A DNA stretch of 64,000 bases, taken from NCBI GenBank assembly GCA_905147135.1, contig LR990056.1:7698001-7762000 (forward strand), in the 5' to 3' direction. This document shows, one piece after another, positions 58,401 through 64,000 of this stretch. The notes below the pieces were generated by a model. The model was given only the letters and a program-made list of their open reading frames with translations, did not search any database and was not told where the DNA came from. Source of the DNA: Blastobasis lacticolella. Lineage: Eukaryota; Arthropoda; Insecta; Lepidoptera; Blastobasidae. A program made the translations under genes and the position numbers. Each line of letters starts with the position of its first letter. Within the stretch, counting starts at the first letter, position 1.

Positions 58401-61400
58401 TAGTCAGAAGGATGCATTTCGATCATGATTGTGATCGACTTCAATTTATTTGTCAGTTTGACGAATTAGTCCGTGGTATTGTTGATGGCTTCCATTCGAA
58501 AGAGAGAAAAAGACATAATGAAACGAAAAATACGCGGCTATACGAAATATTATCAAGGAACGAAAGATCGTGAAGAACAAATCACTGGTAGTCGTGGGAC
58601 TACTGGTAACTAACTCATGGGAAAAAGAGATCCAAAATCAACACTTTCCAAGTGATTGCATTATCCAAGTTTGACATCTGTCATCCGAAATGTAGGTCTC
58701 GACGAGTACTATCATTTCAGTTTGGAAACTAGTATTCTAGGACCATTAGTTTCAGAGTTATTACAGTTTTGAGATTGATAGCTGTCACCCAAAATGTAGA
58801 TCTCGACTAGTACTATCGTTTCTATTTAGGGACTAGTTTTTTAGAGTTTAAGGTAGCATAAGGTGCATGTTCATTAACACTGAACAAATTTGCATGCCTG
58901 TTAATACTGGCTGAACATCTGTGAGCCACTATGTGATGATTATCTTAAGATCTATCATTGTAATCATGTTTTAAGCAAACAAATATTCTATTCTATTCTA
59001 CGGTGCTGCGTTGACTGTTATTGTTCCCGTTATTGTGGCTCTGTGACCGGTGTTGCAACAATGACTGACAAGGACAGATTATTCAATCGATATTGCCATA
59101 TCTACACTTTATAATTTCTACCACTGTCAGTTGATTCGGGCTTAGCGTGGTCTTTATAGAAAGGATTTTTATTTTCTATCATTTTTACTTCGGCAACATC
59201 TCTCGAATCGCTGTGTGAAAAAATTATGGCAAATTACAATAAACTTCGTTTGGTACAGGAAAATTCAGCCTATAATAATGTTGAGATAATGGAAAAGATT
59301 TTAAATTTTCTACAACTATTACTATAAGAACCATTCTCAAATTGCTGTGGGTAAAAGATGTGAAAGATAACAGTTAATGGAACAGCGCTCCCGGAAAATG
59401 TGATGATAATTTTTTTCCCACAGTGATCCGTGTGGTGTCGCTGTAGCAATAGTCGTAGAAAATTAAAAATCCTTTCCAATGATATATTCTCCGGTACAAA
59501 ATGAAGGTTATTGCAATTGACCGTAACAGTTTTTATTACAACGATTCAAGAGTTGTCGCAGTAGTCAAAGTTGTAGAAAATAAAGTTCTTTCTAATGACA
59601 TATCGCTCAACGATATTGGTCATATAGGCTGTGTTGTTCGGAAATCCTTTCTGTTGTTTGTATAAAAGCCACCGTATATTTCCTGTACTTACTAGAAAAA
59701 GCTCAATTTCGATTTCCATTGTTTTGAGGAAAAGCGCGCAAAATGCTTAATATTATATCAACGCATTTTTCCGTTTCTTTTTTTCAATTAGAAATAAATT
59801 ATGTTTTAAAAAGTTATAATTTAATTGCGATCTCTTTTAAAAACATTGTGTATCTAAAACTTTCCTAATCACCCACGTACTTCTGAACCTTCTCATTTTT
59901 ACTCAATTTATTATATTTTCGTGCCTCCTCTGCCCCACCCAATTTAGGTTCCATACGTTCTACATATCGGGGTTTTTGTCCAAACTGGCTATTAAGTCAC
60001 CTTCTGACTGTTCATAAACGTGTGAAGTGTTCCATTCACCGTATTTCTTGCACTTGCTCTCCTTTGAACATCATTTTCACAATTTTCATCTCGCAAAAAT
60101 ATTCTGTTGAACACCTTTACCTTTTTCGATGTTAAACCATTTAGTATCACAGACATACCAGACTAAACACAAATCACAAATTGCTTGCTCTACGATCTTG
60201 CCATCCCGTTTTTTCGTCTATTCATATAAGCTCTAAGAAAATGACGCGCGCAATGTTTTGAACGTTCAACATGCTGCTCAAGCTAACAACGTTTTGACGT
60301 TTCTTTTGAAACATCGGTGTAAATTTTATAATTTCCTAATAGAATTTAAATCAAACCATTTAAAATACGGTGTAATTTAGTACACATTAATGTGAAAACG
60401 CAAATTATGGAAATACAGCTGGATTTTCTTTTCATCGGTAAGTAATTTCATTCGTGGTCGCGGCGATCGGGAATCAATTTTAGAAATTCTGACAAAAATA
60501 TGGATCGTAATAGTGTGAATTTGAAATAATTGAAATAATTAAAACCTTAAAACAACATGTAATTAAAGATAGATTTAAAATTATTGGCAAATTGAGCAAT
60601 ATTTCGGTGATCGGAAATATTTTGATGCTAACAGAGACAAGTTTAAAAAAATTACAAAATAATCCGGGGCTAAATATACTCATAAGTCCAACATAAGTCA
60701 TATTTGTTTATATTCGTTACGCGTGGAAATTCGTAGCAAAATATGACATTGCAGATAGGCTGCCTTGTTCTGTCCCTGCATTTGCATTAGTGTGTGTGTT
60801 ATAGAGATGTGTGATTTTTTGTCTCGAATTGAAACTCGGTATGTTCTCTCTGCTTCTGTAGATAACTTTTTTTCTCTATGCCAAATACAAATCACAAATA
60901 TTCCCTGTTCGCTCACTCTACAATAATTATGAATCTTGCTATCCCGTTTTTTCGTCTATTCGAATAAGCTCTAAGGAATGTTTTGAACGTTCGACATGTT
61001 GCTCAAGTTAACCTTCGACCGTTTCTTTTGAAACATCTGTGTAAATTTTGTAATCGCCGAATAAAGTTTAAATCAAATCATTTAAAAGACGGTGTAATTT
61101 ATTGCATATTTATGTGAAGGCGCAAAGTATGGAAATACATCTGAATTATCTTTTCATCGGTAAGTAATTTAATTCGTGGTCGCGGCGATCGGGAATCAAT
61201 TTTAGAAATTGTGACAAAAATATGTATCGTTATAGTGTGAATTTGCAATAATTGAAATGCTTTACCTTAAAACAACTTGCCATTAAATATAGATTTGAAA
61301 TTATTGGCAAATTTAGCAATATTTCAGTGTCCGTAAATATTTTGATGCTAACAAGTTAGTATTAATTGTATAAAATTTTAATACTTAAATCATGTAAATA

Positions 61401-63934
61401 GCGGTCCTCAATTTTATATGTATTAATTAAGGTTTCATACCAAAAATTTACCTAAATGACATTTTAAATGTTCAGACATTTTATTAAACAACTTAACGGA
61501 TTAATCGCGTATTTACGTTTAATTACATTTATTTGATTTTCTAGGTTACCTAAAGACGAGACATGGCGATGTCTTGGTTGCAAATTGGAAGTATTGCGTT
61601 GTAAACATTTTGAAGAACAAGATAATAAGTAGACGCAAGTCCCTTCTGTCCTGGTGCATCATCATTACATGATTTTTTATTGAAAATAAAGAATGTGCTG
61701 CCTGTTTAATATATTAATGTACCTATCCTGTTCATTATTTTTATTTGTTTCATGACTATGTCCTCTAGAGGGCATCATATTCAATTTATTGTGAATTCAC
61801 ATAGGCCATCCTGTGGTTAATGAAGATACTTCTAACTTCTACTTAGTTTAGAAGTTATGAGGCAACAAATAAACATTCATACCGGTCAAAATCATAACCC
61901 TCCTTTTTGCCAAACCAAGCACTGCCGATTCACGGTATGTAGGATCGAGAGATAAAAAAGATGGTAGGTATCAGAGCATGGGTTTGATTCACTAGACATC
62001 TTACCTTTTATTATAATGACAATAATAAATTATAAGGACAAGGTTAAAAAAAGGGCGTATTTCGCTCCGGACGACTTCGTCAGATTTGTTCGTGTTCGTT
62101 ACGAATAGAAATTCGTAGAAAAATATAACTTGGCTTTGGCAGTGGAGTGGCATTTGCTTTTTGCTGCCAGAGCAACGTGTTATAGAGGTTGGCAACGCAT
62201 TAGCGATACTCTTGGTGTTGCTAATGTCTAGAGGCAGTGGTGACCACTTTCCATCAGGTGGCCCGCTTGCCTGTTTGCCTACCGTATGAAAAAAAAAAAA
62301 AAAAAACTTATCTGCAGATGGACTTCCTTGTTCCGTCCCTGCATTTGTTGTATGTACTCTTTGGTACTGCAGATAACATTTTTTCTCTATTTTTCAGTAT
62401 TCGCCTCATATCCTGATATAAGCATTGAAATTCTCATATAGAGATTTCAGTGCTCGCATCAGCCCGCTGTTCAACCTATGCATGCTTCTTGCAATATAAA
62501 TTTCAGCCTTTAGATTTTTCGAGGATAATAACTGATCCGTACATCCCCTCCGTACGTGTACGTCCGAGTACGTGATACCCTCTCTGAAACCTGCATGTGC
62601 ATCTTAAATTTTCTCATCAGTTTCACTTATTACTATTCCAATCAACACTTAGCATAAAATTTGCCGACGACGCTGCGAAGACTAATGCTGTAGTAATTTT
62701 TACTCTCCTGCTGAGACCCTTTTCCGAAAGCGGTACTATAACAGCCATGCTCATGCAGCTATGTTCGCCCAACAAAGGTCAAATAGGCGGTACAGCTGAC
62801 TGCCCACCACACCGTCTTAAGTACACACGTCCATACGTACGTTACATAATATGATTTACGGGTTTTTTATCGCGAACCTTGGTTAACGAGTAGCCCGATT
62901 ATCCGTCGTCCAATGATGCACGACGCCATGAAACTGAATCGAAATATCGCGGTACGTGGGTAAAACCCGTAAAATGTAAAAAATGTCTGGTAATAATAGC
63001 AATGATTTATACAATTCCGATATTTATATAAAAATCGGACTTTCTTTCCTTGAGCCTTGGCCCATTTACACGTCAGTAGTCGGGCCATGGACTTAGACAC
63101 AAATTATACAAATTATAGTTGTCAAAGACAGCGTTATTCCATGAATTAAAAGTGTGTTTTAATTGAAAAAAGCCAGCTGCGCTGGGGCTGCGGCCTCAGC
63201 TGCGGAAGACCTCAAGCGGAGGAAATACGAAAGTCTAGCGCAAGACTTCGTATTTCAGCTGTTTGTTGTGGAAACGTTGGGACCGTAGGGCCCTGGTGCG
63301 AGAAAGTTCTATGTAGAACTATCAAAAAAATTAAATGACACCACTGGTGACCAGAGAGCTGGCTCGTTCCTCGGGCAACGGATTAGCATCGCTATTCAAC
63401 GAGGCAACACAGCCAGCTTTCTGGGCAACATTTCGGGGGGCAGCGGTGTGGATGACTTTTTTAATATTTAGTATATATTTTATATGTATTAGCGAATAGG
63501 TATATGTAGTAATAGGTATATGTATATATATATATTTGTATTGTAACTGTAAATATGTGTTTTATGTGTATAATATAGGTATATTAATTGAAAAAATAAT
63601 ACAGAACAATTGAGAGCGATAGACAGTTGTGGCGTGAAAAGGAATTAACAGGGCGCCAATAGGGATACTATCGAAGGAAAGACACTGACGCCCCCTGGAA
63701 TTCACTTCATTAGCTATTACTCAATTTATTATAATTTTCTTTAAAACATTATCATTATGTAGTTTACTTACTGAAATCTTTCTTTTTAAAATGATTCTGT
63801 TTCTTCACCCAGTCCTCCAGGTTGTCTATAGCTGCTTTCATGGCTTCGGGTTTATCCAAGTTATAGGTTGTACGCATATCGTGAAGTGTGTTACTTTTGA
63901 ACTCTAGTATTGGATCGTCTGGCAGTCTCTCCAT
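52323..63934 (-). CDS. CRAL-TRIO lipid-binding protein (alpha-tocopherol transfer protein-like), 6 exons
   Basis: Exons in order: 63934-63772, 56640-56487, 55106-54989, 54632-54498, 53955-53742 and 52477-52323. Together they give 939 nt, 312 residues and a stop, with every junction GT-AG and phases 1, 2, 0, 0, 1. Residues about 30-90 are the CRAL-TRIO N-terminal helical region (RDYLERTLIFNKGSVEKSK). Residues about 107-255 are the lipid-binding domain, with VNLTELAMNMNPIELKQ, GIHILSPSRLVD, ITVHAEL and LPSDYGGQ. The C-terminus reads EEYMGMPGSFRSFNLD, the usual ending of the insect clade. Length fits the family (about 290-320). Such cytosolic proteins carry hydrophobic ligands (tocopherol, retinal, carotenoids); the ligand here is unknown. 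No signal peptide or membrane segment is visible. The start has a good context (AAC ATG G). The orphan exon at 47841 suggests a former tandem cluster. Confidence 0.9.
52527..52735 (-). mobile_element. Jockey-like non-LTR 3' end, copy 3, in intron 5
   Basis: Same family as 12822-13073 and 44306-44541: poly(T), ACTAGGGTGGCAAGCAAGCT, CAGGGGCATCACCCACGCG, TCTTGAAGATCTCCATGTTG. On the same strand as the host gene. Confidence 0.75.
52882..52960 (+). mobile_element. Jockey-like non-LTR tail scrap, in intron 5
   Basis: Encodes VFPLDYDIGSFKRYIRGLFR on the plus strand, then breaks off. Truncated at both ends. Confidence 0.65.
53742..53955 (-). CDS. CRAL-TRIO gene, exon 5
   Basis: 214 nt, phase 0 in and phase 1 out. 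Acceptor GTTTAAG, donor GTAAGT. Encodes residues 191-261, DGYSTRMIGIHILSPS to GGQERSLEELH, the end of the lipid-binding domain. The paralogous exon lies at 47841-47976. Confidence 0.88.
53990..54128 (+). repeat. SINE remnant in intron 4
   Basis: GGGTCGACTCGCTTATAAGCGAGAAG then CGAATTTGAATCCCACCG (box B-like), and GGGCCCTCGCATGCCGTGCA: head and last bases of the 33771-34093 family with the middle deleted. Confidence 0.55.
54131..54237. mobile_element. 107-bp palindromic MITE-like element in intron 4
   Basis: Perfect 18-bp inverted ends GTTCCGGGTTTCCTACCG (54131-54148) and CGGTAGGAAACCCGGAAC (54220-54237). The interior GACGAGTAGCCCGATAT is shared with the related element at 62855-62974. Confidence 0.8.
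54498..54632 (-). CDS. CRAL-TRIO gene, exon 4
   Basis: 135 nt, phase 0 to 0. Acceptor TTATTGCAG, donor GTAAGT. Encodes residues 146-190, including IDYTQVNLTELAMNMNPIEL, the central beta strand and helix of the lipid-binding fold. Confidence 0.9.
54717..54815. mobile_element. Palindromic MITE-like element in intron 3
   Basis: TGTCACTAACTTATCTGCAG at one side and GGATCAGATAAATTTGTGA at the other; the 'CTGATCCGGTNAC' family. Confidence 0.6.
54989..55106 (-). CDS. CRAL-TRIO gene, exon 3
   Basis: 118 nt, phase 2 in, 0 out. Acceptor CTATTTTGCAG, donor GTAAGT. Encodes the end of residue 106 through 145, with HHAFLPKMTNDNTRIFILRN, the first strand of the lipid-binding domain. Confidence 0.9.
55500..56450 (+). 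pseudogene. RTE-like retrotransposon, endonuclease region, in intron 2
   Basis: The plus strand carries shredded APE endonuclease text: LQKTRWRGSRFRNIGNGY near 55620-55680, GGNLNGHVGEN, FGRIYGGFGF, VGYMFFKRNS and AQIDYF near 55880-56090, followed by MKRRVKYREQYRRQTRWWML and FHEFAAAVND. Many stops and frameshifts separate the blocks. This is the 5' coding part of an RTE-type element, inserted antisense to the host gene. The RT domain is not present. Confidence 0.8.
56487..56640 (-). CDS. CRAL-TRIO gene, exon 2
   Basis: 154 nt, phase 1 in, 2 out. Acceptor ACGATACAG, donor GTAAGT. Encodes residues 55-105: SRDYLERTLIFNKGSVEKSK, then LCTLRGLMPKYFVDYDL, typical of the CRAL-TRIO N-terminal domain. 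Confidence 0.9.
56641..57059. other. Intron 1, 3' end
   Basis: No repeat or alternative exon recognised. A 74-codon plus-strand frame (56808-57032) has no visible family. Confidence 0.4.
57060..57165. mobile_element. Foldback element family, left arm of a split copy
   Basis: GACCAATAACGCTAAGCGACG and ACGCTAAGTCCGAATAGC correspond in inverse to CGATATTGGTCATATAGGC (59615-59635) and ATTCGGGCTTAGCGTGG (59135-59151). About 2 kb of other sequence separates the two arms. Confidence 0.5.
57640..57866 (+). repeat. 'TTCGTGGCACTTC' repeat, copy 2
   Basis: Same block order as 45090-45315 on the same strand. It lies in intron 1, between the two foldback arms. Confidence 0.65.
57888..57909. repeat. 22-bp palindrome
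   Basis: CGCAGCACC, loop GTAT, GGTGCTGCG. The half-site ACGGTGCTGCG recurs near 59001, so this may be one end of an inserted element spanning 57870-59010. Confidence 0.65.
58671..58860 (+). repeat. Two-copy tandem repeat, period about 104 bp
   Basis: TTGA.A.CTGTCA.CC.AAATGTAG.TCTCGAC.AGTACTATC begins at 58671 and 58775. Confidence 0.7.
59135..59650. mobile_element. Foldback element family, main part of a split copy
   Basis: Contains several diverged copies, in both orientations, of the TTTCTACAAC.TTTACT / ATTCTCAAATCGCTG block seen in 47020-47405, and ends CGCTCAACGATATTGGTCAT. No coding content. Confidence 0.6.
59651..60164. other. Intron 1, no feature recognised
   Basis: AT-rich sequence upstream of the duplication. 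Confidence 0.35.
60165..61353 (+). repeat. Tandem duplication, period about 720 bp, units about 470 bp
   Basis: Units 60165-60640 and 60883-61353 align from CAAATCACAAAT through CCCGTTTTTTCGTCTATTC, TTTCTTTTGAAACATC, ATGGAAATACA, TTTTCATCGGTAAGTAATTT and CGTGGTCGCGGCGATCGGG to ATATTTTGATGCTAACA. About 85-90 percent of positions look identical by eye. The spacer 60641-60882 has a relative at 62085-62395. Confidence 0.8.
61543..61700 (+). other. Candidate terminal exon (unproven)
   Basis: A good acceptor (TTTGATTTTCTAG, ending near 61543) is followed by an open stretch. One frame reads LPKDETWRCLGCKLEVLRCK then HFEEQDNK and a stop, ending WRC-x2-C as PHD-type fingers do. The other open frame (GYLKTRHGDV) would join in phase to the ATG..ATCG|GTAAGT segments at about 60409 and 61129. 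An AATAAA lies near 61686. Function unknown, and expression is not shown. Confidence 0.25.
61701..62084. other. Intron 1, no feature recognised
   Basis: No supported feature. Confidence 0.35.
62085..62395 (+). repeat. Third copy of the duplication spacer, interrupted
   Basis: TTCGTTACG..TAGAAATTCGTAG.AAAATAT before the insertion and CTGCAGAT..ACTTCCTTGTTCCGTCCCTGCATTTG after it match 60708-60790. Confidence 0.65.
62131..62306 (+). mobile_element. Jockey-like non-LTR 3' tail, copy 5, with poly(A)
   Basis: GGTTGGCAACGCATTAGCGA, GTTGCTAATGTC.AGAGGCAG and GGTGGCCCGCTTGCCTGTTTGCC, ending in about 18 A. It splits the repeat at 62085-62395. The bases AACT occur on both sides, perhaps a short target duplication. 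Confidence 0.7.
62855..62974. mobile_element. 120-bp palindromic MITE-like element in intron 1
   Basis: TTTACGGGTTTT and AAAACCCGTAAA ends, with TATCGCG / CGCGGTA inside and the AACGAGTAGCCCGAT block shared with 54131-54237. Confidence 0.75.
63172..63583 (+). mobile_element. 5'-truncated LINE insertion with 13-bp target duplication
   Basis: Flanked by TTAATTGAAAAAA at 63159-63171 and 63584-63596. The insert opens in frame and encodes 100 codons of an ORF2 C-terminus: EDLKRRKYESLAQDFVF, VETLGP then a TAG (63286-63288), GARKFYVELSKKLNDTTGD, QRAGSFLGQRISIAIQRGN, ending at TAG 63469-63471. A 3' UTR rich in TATGTATATATA follows. Such an ending (GDQRAGSFL..RIS.AIQRGN) is typical of a lepidopteran non-LTR ORF2. 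It lies antisense to the CRAL-TRIO gene, about 190 bp from exon 1. Confidence 0.85.
63772..63934 (-). CDS. CRAL-TRIO gene, exon 1 (coding part)
   Basis: 163 nt from ATG to the GTAAGT donor, phase 1 out. Encodes residues 1-54: MERLPDDPILEFKSNTLHDM, then AAIDNLEDWVKKQNHFKKKD, the acidic N-terminal helix segment of the family. The start is the first ATG after the upstream sequence and has A at -3 and G at +4. Confidence 0.88.
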
Positions 63935-64000
63935 GTTAGTGTGTGTATCGGTTCACGGCTGCTTAGCAACTGTATGCGATTCGCCAAAAAGCAGTGAAAT
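63935..64000 (-). promoter_or_regulatory. 5' UTR / proximal upstream of the CRAL-TRIO gene
   Basis: Only 66 bp upstream of the ATG fall in the window. On the minus strand, ATACAGTTGC resembles an insect initiator (TCAGT-like), about 40 bp before the ATG. Too little is visible to place the transcription start. Confidence 0.3.

Noticed and set aside
1..64000. CRISPR arrays, bacterial operons or an endogenous virus
   Set aside because: No regularly spaced identical repeats, no ribosome-binding-site-led gene clusters, and all reverse-transcriptase sequences belong to non-LTR types; no LTRs or viral structural genes recognised.

Overview
The window looks like nuclear DNA of a moth or butterfly (Lepidoptera); I cannot name the species. 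It is AT-rich, has GT-AG introns, and is crowded with insect interspersed repeats: 3' ends of Jockey-, R1- and RTE-like non-LTR retrotransposons, tRNA-derived SINEs with box A and box B heads, small inverted-repeat elements, and hAT-like non-autonomous elements with 8-bp target duplications. There are no bacterial operons, rRNA genes, CRISPR arrays or convincing free-standing tRNA genes.

I find one intact host gene. It lies on the minus strand at 52323-63934. Six exons splice in phase into a 312-residue CRAL-TRIO (alpha-tocopherol-transfer-protein-like / clavesin-like) lipid-binding protein. The first intron is 7.1 kb, and every intron except perhaps the smallest part of intron 3 carries repeats. 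About 4.3 kb beyond its 3' end, on the same strand, 47841-47976 is one further exon of the same family. It keeps both splice sites and the same phases but has lost about 26 codons, which suggests this was once a tandem CRAL-TRIO cluster.

Layout. 1-4100: repeats, a 601-bp hAT-like element at 787-1387, and an R1-like relic at 3609-4092. 4095-5405: 3' part of a minus-strand non-LTR element. 5406-9802: a nearly intact non-LTR element with a PHD-finger ORF1 and an endonuclease/reverse-transcriptase ORF2 broken by a single TGA. 9803-29200: mostly gene-free, with SINEs, MITE-like elements, a second hAT-like element at 14689-15116 and RTE 3' ends. 29225-31444: a decayed reverse-transcriptase element. 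31500-45500: gene-free repeat mosaic with SINE clusters and nested insertions. 45560-46915: internally deleted Jockey-like relic and tail. 47020-47405: foldback element. 47841-52322: orphan CRAL-TRIO exon, RTE tail and AT-rich DNA. 52323-64000: the CRAL-TRIO gene and repeats in its introns, including a tandem duplication at 60165-61353 with a conserved exon-like segment.

The only genes likely to act together are the CRAL-TRIO gene and its lost neighbour. The rest records waves of transposable-element insertion. I see no convincing new biological system. The best leads are the CRAL-TRIO exon remnant, the duplicated exon-like module near 60-61 kb, the foldback family, and the nested or head-to-head insertions.
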